Part shown: one piece after another, positions 34,321-44,253 of the stretch
How the letters are laid out: each line of letters begins with the position of its first letter
Numbering within the stretch: position 1 is the first letter of the stretch
Assembly (NCBI RefSeq): GCF_028561335.1
Contig: NZ_JAQQTG010000019.1
Coordinates: 163,409 to 227,408, forward strand
Length of the DNA stretch: 64,000 nt
From: Aequorivita todarodis
Lineage (GTDB): Bacteria; Bacteroidota; Bacteroidia; Flavobacteriales; Flavobacteriaceae
Reading direction: 5' to 3'
Translations under genes and position numbers: made by a program
The notes under the pieces: generated by a model
What the model was told of the DNA's origin: nothing
The model's database searches: none
The model's input: only the letters and a program-made list of their open reading frames with translations

Positions 34321-34721
34321 CACAAATAAACAAAATTGACCATTTTATTGATGAAGCCAAAGAGAAGTTGGGTAAGCTTTTTAAGGAATCGGGAAATCAA
34401 GAAATTGTGAACAACCTCAAAATCTCATTTTCTGAAATACGCTACCACCAAAAGGAGTTGCGGCAATTGGACTCCTATACCTCGCAATTAAATCAAAATT
34501 TCTTTTTCCATATCCAGAGCCATTATGAGAATATATCGGATAAGGATTTGCAATTACTGGCTTTTATAATCTTGCGTATGGAATCCAAGAAAATTGGCAG
34601 GGCCATGGATATTTCAAGTGAAAGCGTGTATAAAAAAAGATATAGGTTACGGAAAAAATTACAATTAAATAAAGATGAAAGCTTTTTGGATTTTTACCAA
34701 AAGACACTCCGGGAAATATAG
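34321..34721 (+). pseudogene. LuxR-type regulator, 3' remnant
   Basis: From about 34320 the plus strand encodes the C-terminal part of a LuxR-like regulator: a coiled-coil ('FIDEAKEKLGKLFKESGNQE'), then a helix-turn-helix with 'YENISDKDLQLLAFIILRME' and 'KKIGRAMDISSESVYKKRYR'. The open frame extends left to an ATG at 34176, but those codons are the antisense of the T9SS remnant and do not belong. The normal N-terminal sensor part (often with TPR or membrane domains in Bacteroidota) is missing, so it is broken. Confidence 0.75.
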
Positions 34722-35346
34722 CAGGGACGGAATTATGAATCGGCTGAAATCCAGATAAAATAGTGATTTAAAACTTTCGGAAAGAAATTATTTCCGTCTT
34801 GCCAAGTATAAATACGGCATTTAAATACATTCGGCACTTTCCTCTGCATTTTGTGAAAAGCTTCATTTCGGGACAATTTTAAACACAAGTCCCCATTTTT
34901 TACTGTGTAAACGCTTTCGGGTTTAATTTAAAGGAAATGTCTTTATTGAGATTGTTTGTTGTGAAATTAGCATCCATAAAAGGAAATATTTTTTTCAAAT
35001 TATGAAAATTCCTATTGAAATTTTTCAAATAAAGACGAAGCAGTGCAGTTAAACGGTAAATTTTATCCGTTCGGCTAATAGTACGATTTTTTTAAAAATT
35101 TATAGAAACTCCTTTCTATCTTTGGGGTGTCGATCAGTTGTTATTTTGATTAATAATAATGAAAGATAATTACTCGCCCCAGATTCGTTCTTTTTTAAAA
35201 ATTTCCCTAAAAAAGAGACATTGCTTCCCCACGCAATGAAAAATTTCAATTGTATCCCTACAGATTAAATTTTAAAATAAAAACAACAAACCCGCTAGTG
35301 TTACAACTTATCTTCTGATTCATAATGATTTAAAACACTTAATCTT
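34722..35346. promoter_or_regulatory. Non-coding region and leader before the polysaccharide locus
   Basis: No gene is visible. TATCTTTG at 35117-35124 is an exact TAnnTTTG -7 box; no TTG lies at the usual -33 distance. If it is used, the first gene has a leader of about 220 nt, AT-rich with a few short inverted segments that I cannot assign to a known RNA class. The stretch 34722-35116 shows nothing I can name. Such leaders in Bacteroidota capsule loci can carry antitermination signals, but no UpxY-type gene is present here. Confidence 0.45.
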
Positions 35347-36471
35347 ATGGATTATTTATCTTTTTTGTTTTCCGACATCTATTATTTGGGGATTTTGGCT
35401 TTAATAATTTCCTTCATTTTGGCCCTTAAAATGTTTCCCGCAATTATTTGCTTGGCAAATGAAAAAAATCTTATGGCCGTTCCTGACGCCAGGAGCATGC
35501 ATACCAAAAAAACCCCTAACCTCGGAGGCGTAGGGATCTTTATTGCATTTTCCCTATCAATAATGATATTGGGAGGTTTAAAGAGTTTTGAGCAATTTCA
35601 AATAGGGAAACTCTTGCTCTTATTGGCCGCTATTACCATAATGTTTTTTTTAGGCGTAAAAGATGACTTAATAGGAATATCACCACGGAAAAAATTTATC
35701 GGACAGGCTATGGCGGCTGCGCTGGTAATTTTGTTTACGGATGTGAGAATACAGAGCCTGGATGGACTGTTTGGAATTTGGGAGCTTCCCTATATAATTT
35801 CAGTATTGTTTTCATTACTCGTTTTTGTTTTCATTATTAATGCCTTCAATCTTATAGATGGTATAGATGGCCTGGCTGGTACTATTGCAATTATGGCGAG
35901 TACGGTATTTGGGTTTTTCTTTATGCTCCATGGAAATCACCTATTAATGCTGGTTTCTTTTATTTTGGTTGGCGCTTTACTGGCGTTTCTGCGATTTAAT
36001 TTCTCTGAGGAGAATAAACTATTTATGGGAGATTCTGGCTCGTTGTTCATAGGATTTTTATTGACCTATCAGAGCATTGGCTTTTTGGGTATGGATACTT
36101 CCGGAACCCTTTGGTTCACCATGCCAAACAAGTCTATTTTGATATTGGCAATTTTATCTTTCCCAATTTTGGACACCCTTCGTGTTTTTATAATTAGAAT
36201 TAGTCAGAAACGCAGTCCGTTTAGTGCAGACCGGAACCATATACACCACCGTTTAATGGATTTGGGGCTTTCCCACAAACAAGGTACGCTAATGGTAGGG
36301 CTGGCAAATGTATTTGTTATAACAGTGGCTTTTTTAATCGGGGATTTGAATATTAACATACAATTTTTGATAATTGCTTTGCTGGTCCCCATTTTGGGTC
36401 TGCTGCCATGTTCGCTGGCTCGCGAAAAGGGCAGAATAAAACTGCACGTGCCTAAGCTTAGCAGAGCATAA
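35347..36471 (+). CDS. WecA/TagO-like polyprenyl-phosphate sugar-1-phosphate transferase
   Basis: The 374-residue, about 11-helix protein belongs to the MraY/WecA family. It has 'HTKKTPNLGGVGIFIAF', 'FLGVKDDLIGISPRKKF' with the Asp-Asp pair, 'NAFNLIDGIDGLAGTIAIM', 'FMGDSGSLFIGF', and 'ADRNHIHHRLMDLGLSHKQG', the HxHHR motif of the WecA/TagO branch. It would start the lipid-linked repeat unit by transferring a HexNAc-1-phosphate from a UDP sugar to undecaprenyl phosphate. It is the first gene of the polysaccharide locus. Confidence 0.9.
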   Translation: MDYLSFLFSDIYYLGILALIISFILALKMFPAIICLANEKNLMAVPDARSMHTKKTPNLGGVGIFIAFSLSIMILGGLKSFEQFQIGKLLLLLAAITIMFFLGVKDDLIGISPRKKFIGQAMAAALVILFTDVRIQSLDGLFGIWELPYIISVLFSLLVFVFIINAFNLIDGIDGLAGTIAIMASTVFGFFFMLHGNHLLMLVSFILVGALLAFLRFNFSEENKLFMGDSGSLFIGFLLTYQSIGFLGMDTSGTLWFTMPNKSILILAILSFPILDTLRVFIIRISQKRSPFSADRNHIHHRLMDLGLSHKQGTLMVGLANVFVITVAFLIGDLNINIQFLIIALLVPILGLLPCSLAREKGRIKLHVPKLSRA

Positions 36472-36610
36472 AATTCTTAACTATTACGGCCCAAACTTCT
36501 TTTTGGGCCATACCATTCAATCATTAAATTTAAATGTAAGATTACCCCGGGCTATTTTTATAAGTTAAATTTAGTCTCTACATTTATGAATTAATTCTTA
36601 ATAAAAAATT

Positions 36611-37729
36611 TTGAAAGATAAAGTAGCATTTATTACTGGAGTAACAGGACAGGATGGGGCTTATTTGAGTGAACTTTTATTAAAAAAGGGATACATTGTT
36701 CACGGTTTAAAACGCCGTTCATCACTTTTGAATACAGATAGGGTGGACCATTTATACCAAGATCCGCACATAGCGCACCGTAATTTTATTTTGCATTATG
36801 GCGATATGACGGACAGCACAAACCTGATACGCCTAATTCAGTCGATCCAGCCTGACGAAATATACAATCTGGCTGCCATGAGCCACGTGCAGGTTTCTTT
36901 TGAAGTGCCTGAATATACCGCAAATGCAGACGGCATTGGGACCCTGCGGATTTTGGACGCGGTAAGATTGCTGGGAATGGAAAAGAAAACGCGCATCTAT
37001 CAAGCCTCCACTTCCGAATTATACGGAAAGGTACAGCAGGTGCCACAGTCCGAAACCACTCCTTTCTACCCCCGTAGCCCGTATGCCGTTGCAAAAATGT
37101 ATGCGTATTGGATTACCGTAAACTATCGGGAAGCGTATGGAATGTTTGCCTGCAACGGAATATTATTCAATCATGAGTCTCCAATTCGGGGGGAAACGTT
37201 TGTAACCCGCAAAATTACCAGGGCTGTCTCCCGAATTGCTTTGGGATTACAGGATATTCTCTATTTGGGAAATCTCGATGCACAACGGGATTGGGGCCAT
37301 GCCAAGGATTATGTGAAAATGATGTGGATGATACTTCAAACCGATGAACCTGAAGATTGGGTAATTGCGACTGGTAAAACTACGGCGGTGCGCGATTTTG
37401 TGCGCATGGCTTTTTCCGAAATTGAAATTGAACTGGAATTTAAAGGAGAAGGCGAAAACGAAAAAGCCTTCATTAAAAAATGCAAGCATCCAGATTATCA
37501 ATTGCCAATTGGAAAACAAGTGCTTCAAGTAGATCCCAAATACTTTAGGCCCACAGAAGTGGATCTGTTAATCGGCGACCCCACAAAAGCCAAAACAAAA
37601 TTAGGATGGGAGGCTACTTATGATCTTCCTATGCTGATCAAAGAAATGATGGAAAGCGATTTAAAGTTGATGAAAAAAGATCAATACCTAAAAAATGGGG
37701 GCTTTACCACTCTTAATTATTACGAATAG
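36611..37729 (+). CDS. gmd: GDP-mannose 4,6-dehydratase
   Basis: The 372-residue protein has the extended SDR cofactor motif '[20 protein letters not shown]', '[20 protein letters not shown]', '[20 protein letters not shown]' with the catalytic Thr/Glu, and '[20 protein letters not shown]' (YxxxK). It converts GDP-D-mannose to GDP-4-keto-6-deoxymannose, the first step to GDP-L-fucose. The start is a TTG (M-K-D-K-V-A), placed exactly where the family begins. It is followed 1 nt later by the GDP-fucose synthase gene, which completes the pathway. Confidence 0.95.
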   Translation: MKDKVAFITGVTGQDGAYLSELLLKKGYIVHGLKRRSSLLNTDRVDHLYQDPHIAHRNFILHYGDMTDSTNLIRLIQSIQPDEIYNLAAMSHVQVSFEVPEYTANADGIGTLRILDAVRLLGMEKKTRIYQASTSELYGKVQQVPQSETTPFYPRSPYAVAKMYAYWITVNYREAYGMFACNGILFNHESPIRGETFVTRKITRAVSRIALGLQDILYLGNLDAQRDWGHAKDYVKMMWMILQTDEPEDWVIATGKTTAVRDFVRMAFSEIEIELEFKGEGENEKAFIKKCKHPDYQLPIGKQVLQVDPKYFRPTEVDLLIGDPTKAKTKLGWEATYDLPMLIKEMMESDLKLMKKDQYLKNGGFTTLNYYE

Positions 37730-37730
37730 C

Positions 37731-38681
37731 ATGCAAAAAGATTCAAAAATATATGTAGCTGGACATCGCGGCATGGTAGGTGCTGCCGTATGGCGAGGGT
37801 TATTGGCCGAGGGCTATACAAACCTTATCGGAAAAAGTAGGAAGGAGCTCGACCTAAAAGACCAGAAAGCCGTAAATTCCTTTTTTCAAAAAGAACGGCC
37901 CCAAGTGGTCATTGATGCGGCTGCAAGGGTTGGTGGTATTTTGGCCAACAACAACTATCCGTATCCATTTTTGATGGAAAATCTTCAAATCCAAAATAAC
38001 CTTATAGACGCAGCGCACCACAACGACGTACAAAAATTTATATTTCTGGGCAGCTCTTGCATATATCCAAAAATGGCCCCCCAGCCTTTAAAGGAAGAAT
38101 ATTTATTGACCGGGCCGTTGGAGCCCACAAACGAATGGTATGCAATTGCGAAAATTGCAGGCGTAAAAGCCTGTGAGGCTATTCGGAGGCAGTTTGGTAA
38201 AGATTTTCTGAGTTTGATGCCCACAAATCTGTACGGGCCTTTTGATAATTTCGATTTGGAAACATCGCATGTGCTTCCTGCAATGATTCGTAAGTTTCAC
38301 GAAGCGAAACAGAACAATCACGCAGAAGTAATATTATGGGGCAGCGGTACGCCGATGCGCGAGTTTTTGCATGTGGACGATCTTGCAAAAGCGGTTATTT
38401 TTTCAATAAAAAATACGTTGCCCGAACATTTGTACAATGTAGGTACGGGAACGGATGTTACCATAAAACAATTGGCCGAAATTATACAAAAGGCAGTTGG
38501 CCATAAGGGCGAAATAATTTGGGATAGTTCAAAGCCCGATGGTACGCCCCGTAAATTAATGGACAGCGGCAAGTTGAATGCTCTTGGCTGGAAAGATTCC
38601 ATAGAATTGTGCCAGGGCATTGAAACGACTTACGAATGGTTTTTAAAAAATCAGGAGAATTTTAAAGAAATCAAGCTATAA
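37731..38681 (+). CDS. fcl: GDP-L-fucose synthase
   Basis: The ATG at 37731 gives 316 residues; a longer frame to 37695 only overlaps gmd. 'KIYVAGHRGMVGAAVWRGLL' is the NADP motif, 'KFIFLGSSCIYPKMAPQPLK' and 'NEWYAIAKIAGVKACEAIRR' carry the Ser and YxxxK, and 'SLMPTNLYGPFDNFDLETSH' is typical. It epimerises and reduces the Gmd product to GDP-L-fucose. The pair with gmd shows that the polysaccharide contains fucose or a derivative of it. Confidence 0.95.
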   Translation: MQKDSKIYVAGHRGMVGAAVWRGLLAEGYTNLIGKSRKELDLKDQKAVNSFFQKERPQVVIDAAARVGGILANNNYPYPFLMENLQIQNNLIDAAHHNDVQKFIFLGSSCIYPKMAPQPLKEEYLLTGPLEPTNEWYAIAKIAGVKACEAIRRQFGKDFLSLMPTNLYGPFDNFDLETSHVLPAMIRKFHEAKQNNHAEVILWGSGTPMREFLHVDDLAKAVIFSIKNTLPEHLYNVGTGTDVTIKQLAEIIQKAVGHKGEIIWDSSKPDGTPRKLMDSGKLNALGWKDSIELCQGIETTYEWFLKNQENFKEIKL

Positions 38682-38812
38682 ACAAAAATTTGGGCGTCGA
38701 AACCCGAGGTTGACAAACGGTCAATTACATTTAGCCAGTTTCCAAACAAATATGAAGGCCCATGAAAACCATGAAAAGCAAACTTTTGAATTAACGAAAC
38801 ACGAAATGCGGG

Positions 38813-39520
38813 ATGAAGAAAAAAGCAAATAGATTACCAATGTCAGCCCTTATCTCCAATGGGTTTCCACCATTGCAGAAGACTTCTATAAAAATGTTGT
38901 TTTTGGTATTTTTTTCGGCCTCAATAATTCTCGTCCTTATTGCAATGACTGGCCGGACTTATCATATTCCGTTAGACAAGTTAACCAGTGATCCAGCGGC
39001 CATAGCGGCAATCAATCCCTTGTATGGAGTGCTTTCGAATCTGGGTATTATCTTATGGGGTGCTGCTACATTTAGTTGTGCATTGGCGGCTGTGGTACTT
39101 CGGTCCATGGAACCAAAAAAGGGATATCTATTTCTTCTTTATTCCTCCTTGTTATCGGCATATTTAATGCTTGATGATTTATTTCAATTCCACGAAGACT
39201 TAAGTTCCTCAATTGGGTTGAATCAAAAAGTAATTTATCTATTCCTGGGTACGGCCGTGATTGCATATCTTATCTATTTTAGAAAAATCCTGTTTCAAAC
39301 AAACATTATTCCTTTTTTGATAGCCTTGGCATTCCTTTTTCTGTCTATTGTGGCAGACACAATTGTTTACAAACTTTATGGAAGCCAGCTCGGTAATTGG
39401 CTATACCTTATTGAGGATGGAGCAAAGTGGATTGGTATCGTATTTTGGGCCTACTATTTTTTTTATACTTCTTTTCAATTTATTACGGGGAATACTGGGG
39501 TGTCCAATGCTGCCAAATAG
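38813..39520 (+). CDS. Integral membrane protein of unknown function
   Basis: I do not recognise the family. The 235 residues form about six membrane segments (about 27-48, 76-100, 109-128, 140-158, 165-185, 205-226). There is a central 'LLSAYLMLDDLFQFHEDLSS' whose Asp-Asp-x-x-x-x-His-Glu-Asp cluster could bind metal or serve as an active site. It lies between fcl and the flippase gene inside the polysaccharide locus, with 131 nt before and 40 nt after, so it may modify or help export the polymer. Confidence 0.65.
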   Translation: MKKKANRLPMSALISNGFPPLQKTSIKMLFLVFFSASIILVLIAMTGRTYHIPLDKLTSDPAAIAAINPLYGVLSNLGIILWGAATFSCALAAVVLRSMEPKKGYLFLLYSSLLSAYLMLDDLFQFHEDLSSSIGLNQKVIYLFLGTAVIAYLIYFRKILFQTNIIPFLIALAFLFLSIVADTIVYKLYGSQLGNWLYLIEDGAKWIGIVFWAYYFFYTSFQFITGNTGVSNAAK

Positions 39521-39560
39521 TTGTTTGTCTATGAATTACCATATAATTTAAAGTTTATAA

Positions 39561-40925
39561 TTGAGAGAATTAATAAATAAAATACAGTCCAGATTAGGGA
39601 TTCACAGTACGCGAACAAAAAATATAAGCAAGCATGTCCTGCTTTCCATTTTATACAGGGGCGGAAGCATTATTGCAACTTTTTTATTGGTGCCTTTGAC
39701 CATTAGGTTTTTGGATACCGAAAATTACGGGGTCTGGCTTACCATAAGTTCCTTTATAGCTTGGTTTTCCTTTTTTGATGTAGGCTTGGGAAATGGCCTA
39801 AGAAATAAATTTGCCGAAGCTAAGGCAAAAGATGATATGGAATTGGCAAAGGGTTTTGTAAGCACGGCCTATTTCAGTTTGGGGCTTATTTGTTTGGGAT
39901 TGTTCTGTATTACGGTTTTTGGCAGCTTTTTTATTGATTGGACAACTATTTTTAATGCTTCCGCCAGTTTAAAAGGGCAATTGCAAATACTGATGCCAAT
40001 AGTATTCGGATGCCTGAGTTTGCAATTGACGGCAAAATTAATCGCTACCATTTATACCGCGGATCAAAAACCTTCCATTGAAGGAAAAATTAGCTTTATC
40101 ACTTCTACCAGTTCCTTGATTTTAATTTGGATACTTACGCAAACAGCGACTAACTCCTTATTGATTTTCGGCTCATTGTTCTCCTTATTGCCCGTATTGA
40201 TACTGGTGCTTTTTAACGTATATGCATTTTCCAATAGATATAAAATGTACAAGCCCAACATATCATTATGGAAAAAAAAATATTTTAATGAGATTTTTGG
40301 GTTAGGGGCCACGTTTTTTATTATTCAATGTGCGGTAATCGTTTTGTTTTCTACCGATAATTTTATCATTGCACAGTTATTTAATCCGGAGGAAGTTGTT
40401 CCATATAATATAGCGCAAAAATATTTTAGCATTTCCTTGATGGTCTTCAATATGCTTTTAACACCGTATTGGTCAGGATTTACCGATGCTTATACAAAGA
40501 GGGATTTCGTATGGATTAGGGCCTCAATGAAAAATTTGGGCAAATTCTCTTTTGGAAGTATAATCCTAACCTCCTTGATGGTCCTTCTGGCACCTATTTT
40601 TTACAAATTATGGATTGGAGACCTAGTTTCCATTCCTTTTAATTTGACCTTAAGCATGGCGGTGTTTTTTATGATATGTATTTTTTATTCACCGTATAAT
40701 GCCTTTATTAATGGGCTGGGCAAAGTACGGGTGCAAATGTACACCTTAGTTGGGGCAGCTGTTTTAAATATCCCCTTGTCAATAATCTTGGTCAAGTACA
40801 CCCCACTGGGAGTAGAAGGGGTTATTATAGCTACAATTTTATGTGTCATCCCCCATGCTATTATTTGTCCGTTGCAGTATTCAAAATTAATGGGCAATCG
40901 GGCCCTTGGCATTTGGAATAAATAA
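39561..40925 (+). CDS. Wzx-type polysaccharide flippase
   Basis: The 454-residue protein has about 12 membrane helices and the entry pattern of oligosaccharide flippases: 'HVLLSILYRGGSIIATFLLV', 'RFLDTENYGVWLTISSFIAW' and 'FFDVGLGNGLRNKFAEAKAK'. It would move the finished lipid-linked repeat unit across the inner membrane. The start is a TTG; no ATG occurs before the first helix. It sits in the middle of the locus with initiation, polymerase and export genes around it. Confidence 0.9.
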   Translation: MRELINKIQSRLGIHSTRTKNISKHVLLSILYRGGSIIATFLLVPLTIRFLDTENYGVWLTISSFIAWFSFFDVGLGNGLRNKFAEAKAKDDMELAKGFVSTAYFSLGLICLGLFCITVFGSFFIDWTTIFNASASLKGQLQILMPIVFGCLSLQLTAKLIATIYTADQKPSIEGKISFITSTSSLILIWILTQTATNSLLIFGSLFSLLPVLILVLFNVYAFSNRYKMYKPNISLWKKKYFNEIFGLGATFFIIQCAVIVLFSTDNFIIAQLFNPEEVVPYNIAQKYFSISLMVFNMLLTPYWSGFTDAYTKRDFVWIRASMKNLGKFSFGSIILTSLMVLLAPIFYKLWIGDLVSIPFNLTLSMAVFFMICIFYSPYNAFINGLGKVRVQMYTLVGAAVLNIPLSIILVKYTPLGVEGVIIATILCVIPHAIICPLQYSKLMGNRALGIWNK

Positions 40926-41041
40926 GAGGTGCCAGTTTAAAATAGCACTCCGAATATGAAACATTTGAACCTTAATTTTTTTATTTTCCCAAACAATATG
41001 CGCTTTGATTGATTGGGGTATAAATTATAAAAACAACTGAG

Positions 41042-42202
41042 ATGAGAGTTCTGCATTTGTTTAATGAAATAAATTTTTCGGGAGCGGAACTAATGTATAG
41101 GGATGCCGCGGACTATTTCCGGGAAAAGGGGGTGGAAATGTATGCAATGGGAACGGCCAAGAATTTTGGGAACTTCGTTGATAATTTTAGGGAAAAGGGA
41201 ATAAATACAGTCCATAAGCCCTACAGAAGCCGGTTCGTTCTTTCCCGGGCGGGCCTTTCTTTCTATTGGTTTCTTTATAAATTTCTGAAGCAAAAGAAAA
41301 TTGACGTGCTTCATATACACAGGGATGATATTTATTTTGCAACTGTAATTGCCTATATCTTAGGGATTCGGAGCATAAAAACGCAGCACAGTATCTTTTA
41401 TAATAGAAAACGTACGCTTCCTATATCAATAGCGAGAAGGAAAATCGTTCGAATTTTCTTTAAAACAGATTTTCATAGCATTGGCGAAAGTGTGCACAGC
41501 CACGAATTGAAATATTACAAAAACCCATCTGCCAAAATTAACAATTGGTATAATCCAAAAAGATTTTATGGGTTTACCGATGCGGAAAGGAGCGAGCTAA
41601 AAAGGAAATTAAACATCCCGAACGATGCGTTTGTGATTATATCGGTTGGCGGATGTGCCGCGATAAAAAACCATCACGATGTCTTAAAGGCCATTGCGCG
41701 TTTAAAGGGAAAACTGGATATTTTGTATTTGCATTTGGGAAAAGGTAAAACCGAATGCGAAGAGAAACAACTGGCCAAAGATCTGGGTATTAATGAAATG
41801 GTAAGGTTTGAAGGGAATAAGGACAACGTGAGGGATTATTTGATAGCCTCAGATGTATTCGTTATGACATCAAAATTTGAAGGGTTGGGCAATTCCTGTC
41901 TCGAAGCCATGGCCTGTGCCCTTCCAGTTATTTTGTATGATGTTGTAGGGTTAAGAGATCTTATTTCCAATGATGACAATGGATTTTTAATTGAACCAAA
42001 TCCTAAGGAGCTGGCAGATAAAATTGTTTTATATTCGGGGAATCCTGGGTTAAGAAGCGAAAAAGGAGCCAATGCTTCCGTATTCGTTAATAAAAATCAC
42101 AGTATGTTTACAAATGTGGATTTAATGTTGGCATTTTACAAAAAAGGCTTGGATAGAAACCATGAAACTGTCAAAAGCAAAGAAAAACTAGCGAATGATT
42201 AG
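41042..42202 (+). CDS. Glycosyltransferase family 4
   Basis: The 386-residue protein has a GT-B fold: N-terminal 'RVLHLFNEINFSGAELMYRD', interdomain 'NIPNDAFVIISVGGCAAIKN', and the C-terminal nucleotide-sugar site 'SKFEGLGNSCLEAMACALPV' with the Glu-x7-Glu arrangement. It would add a sugar to the lipid-linked repeat unit on the cytosolic side, with retention of configuration as usual for GT4. The donor is unknown; fucose is one option, as GDP-fucose is made by this locus. Confidence 0.88.
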   Translation: MRVLHLFNEINFSGAELMYRDAADYFREKGVEMYAMGTAKNFGNFVDNFREKGINTVHKPYRSRFVLSRAGLSFYWFLYKFLKQKKIDVLHIHRDDIYFATVIAYILGIRSIKTQHSIFYNRKRTLPISIARRKIVRIFFKTDFHSIGESVHSHELKYYKNPSAKINNWYNPKRFYGFTDAERSELKRKLNIPNDAFVIISVGGCAAIKNHHDVLKAIARLKGKLDILYLHLGKGKTECEEKQLAKDLGINEMVRFEGNKDNVRDYLIASDVFVMTSKFEGLGNSCLEAMACALPVILYDVVGLRDLISNDDNGFLIEPNPKELADKIVLYSGNPGLRSEKGANASVFVNKNHSMFTNVDLMLAFYKKGLDRNHETVKSKEKLAND

Positions 42203-42223
42203 ACGTAACGCGGCTTTAAACCG

Positions 42224-43426
42224 ATGAGGATACCCAAAAAAAAAATAGAAGTTTATCTCTACACGTTCCTGTTTGCTGCAATGAGTGGAAATCCGCTCTT
42301 CAGTATTTCAGGCGATACTTCCAAATATATATTTATTGCTTTTGTTCTGCTGCTCGTGGCAAGACATCACACCTATTTCAACCTCAACAAAGGGATTATT
42401 TATTATACGTTTTTTGTCTTTTTCGCAATCATATTTCTATTTCAGAAATTGGTTTTGGGCTTCGTGTCCTTCCCGAGCACGATTGCTTTTATGGCGCGAA
42501 TTACTTTGGGCTATATTATAATTCGGCATATTGGGTACAATTTTAAATACGCTTTCTTTCAGATTATTTTTATTGTAAGTTTGATAAGCCTTTTCGGGTT
42601 TGCTTGGAATGCCTTGGGAATGGACATACCCGCAATTTCGGTGGTTGAGACCACTGCCCAGTATTCTGATAATTCCTCAAGAAATATAATTTTATTCAAT
42701 CAACACGCCGATGGCCACAGAAATTCAGGCATGTTTTGGGAACCCGGTGCCTTTGCCTGTTACATCTGCCTAGCTTTTCTGTTTTACCTCGGAAATATAA
42801 GAACGCTTTTAAAGCTGCACAAATGGAAGGTTATCATCATCCTCCTAGCCCTGATTACCACCTATAGCACTACTGGCTATATTGTGCTTTTTATAATTGG
42901 GATCGCAACTATTTATATAGAATATAAAAAGAAATACGGGGCGTTTGTGCTGCCAATTTTAGTAACCTTTGGGCTCATTGCCTATCTTACGTATGAAAAT
43001 ACCGAATTTATGAAGGACAAAATGGACGCCCAAATAGCCGCAGCTTCCGAAAGGGATGAGGGGGAATTTGCCCCGGACCGTATGAGTGCGCTTCTCTTTG
43101 ATCTGCATTACATAGCCAAACATCCCTTGGCGGGCAATGGGATGCACGCTTCCACGAGGTTCGCAGACCATCCGGCCCTTCAAAAAGAGGATTTGGGGCA
43201 CGGCAATGGGTTCAGTGATTTTCTGGCATCTATGGGAATTTTGAGCTTCATATTTTATCTGTTTTATATTATTAAATACAATAAAAACCACCCTGTACTA
43301 TTTGTTGTCTGCATTCTATTTTTGCTCCAAGGAGAACCCTTGTTGAACTATCCGTTATTTTTATGTTTACCCTTTGTATTTATTTATGATGAACACGATC
43401 GCCGTACTGCTAACCTGCCACAATAG
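42224..43426 (+). CDS. O-antigen ligase/polymerase-like membrane protein (Wzy-like)
   Basis: The 400-residue protein is mostly membrane, about ten helices, with a large loop near residues 140-185 ('DNSSRNIILFNQHADGHRNS', 'GMFWEPGAFACYICLAFLFY') that resembles the catalytic periplasmic loop of the Wzy/WaaL family. A second loop is at 'HPLAGNGMHASTRFADHPAL'. It probably polymerises flipped repeat units. The polymerase assignment rests on topology and on the lack of another candidate in the locus. Its 3' end overlaps the next gene by about 40 nt. Confidence 0.8.
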   Translation: MRIPKKKIEVYLYTFLFAAMSGNPLFSISGDTSKYIFIAFVLLLVARHHTYFNLNKGIIYYTFFVFFAIIFLFQKLVLGFVSFPSTIAFMARITLGYIIIRHIGYNFKYAFFQIIFIVSLISLFGFAWNALGMDIPAISVVETTAQYSDNSSRNIILFNQHADGHRNSGMFWEPGAFACYICLAFLFYLGNIRTLLKLHKWKVIIILLALITTYSTTGYIVLFIIGIATIYIEYKKKYGAFVLPILVTFGLIAYLTYENTEFMKDKMDAQIAAASERDEGEFAPDRMSALLFDLHYIAKHPLAGNGMHASTRFADHPALQKEDLGHGNGFSDFLASMGILSFIFYLFYIIKYNKNHPVLFVVCILFLLQGEPLLNYPLFLCLPFVFIYDEHDRRTANLPQ

Positions 43427-44246
43427 GAAAGAAAAAACCTTGCAGTGCCTGCAAACACTGTTTAAGGCTGATGTGCCGGAAACCCTGAAAATGGATTATT
43501 TTCTGGTCGATGACGGCTGCACGGATGGCACGGGAAAGGCCGTAAAAGAAATTTATCCGGAAATTAATATCATTTTGGGAAACGGCAATTTATTTTGGGC
43601 GGGCGGAATGCGGCTCGCTTTCAATGAAGCCCGAAAACATCGCGATTATGACGGATACCTTCTTCTTAATGACGATGTTGAATTAACAAAAGACTTTCTT
43701 ACAAGAATACTTGAAACTCAGGAATATTGCTTAAACAAATACAAAAAAGGAGGTTTGTATTCGGGCTCTACCAAGGAAAAAAGATCCGGCAAAATATCCT
43801 ATGGCGGCAATGTGCTTACCAACGGAATAGCTTATCCCGCCTATAAATTAGTGCAGCCTTCAGAAATTCCGCAGCCGTGCCACCTTACCAATGCAAACAT
43901 ACTTTATGTTGAAAAAGAAGTGATAGACGCCATCGGTTTTTTCGATACAAATTTCAGTCACGCCTTTGCCGATTATGATTTTTCACTGCGGGCTTTTAAA
44001 GCTGGATTTCCAGTATATATCACTCCGGGCATATGTGGCTATTGTAAAGATGACCACGGCAATAACTGGAGCAGTTCCAAGAAACTCAAGCACAGAATCG
44101 CATATCTTAAAAGTCCGACGGGCTTGGCCTACAAAGAATATCTGTATTACGGAAAGCGGCATTTTCCAAAACAGGTTCCCAAAATGTTTTTGAAACTGTG
44201 GGCAAAAACCCTGTTCCCGAGTTTGTGGGATCTAAAAAACAAATAA
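43386..44246 (+). CDS. Glycosyltransferase family 2
   Basis: From the ATG at 43386 (or 43389) the product has about 286 residues with 'IAVLLTCHNRKEKTLQCLQT', 'YFLVDDGCTDGTGKAVKEI' and 'NLFWAGGMRLAFNEARKHRD', then 'GYLLLNDDVELTKDFLTRIL' with the metal-binding DxD-type motif. A GT-A inverting sugar transferase is expected. 'VIDAIGFFDTNFSHAFADYD' follows in the acceptor half. It overlaps the polymerase gene by about 40 nt, which suggests coupled translation. Confidence 0.87.
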   Translation: MMNTIAVLLTCHNRKEKTLQCLQTLFKADVPETLKMDYFLVDDGCTDGTGKAVKEIYPEINIILGNGNLFWAGGMRLAFNEARKHRDYDGYLLLNDDVELTKDFLTRILETQEYCLNKYKKGGLYSGSTKEKRSGKISYGGNVLTNGIAYPAYKLVQPSEIPQPCHLTNANILYVEKEVIDAIGFFDTNFSHAFADYDFSLRAFKAGFPVYITPGICGYCKDDHGNNWSSSKKLKHRIAYLKSPTGLAYKEYLYYGKRHFPKQVPKMFLKLWAKTLFPSLWDLKNK

Positions 44247-44253
44247 CGGTGTT

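Noticed and set aside
34176..34721. A complete 181-residue LuxR-type protein.
   Set aside because: The first 45 or so codons are the antisense of a T9SS remnant, so only the C-terminal part is genuine.
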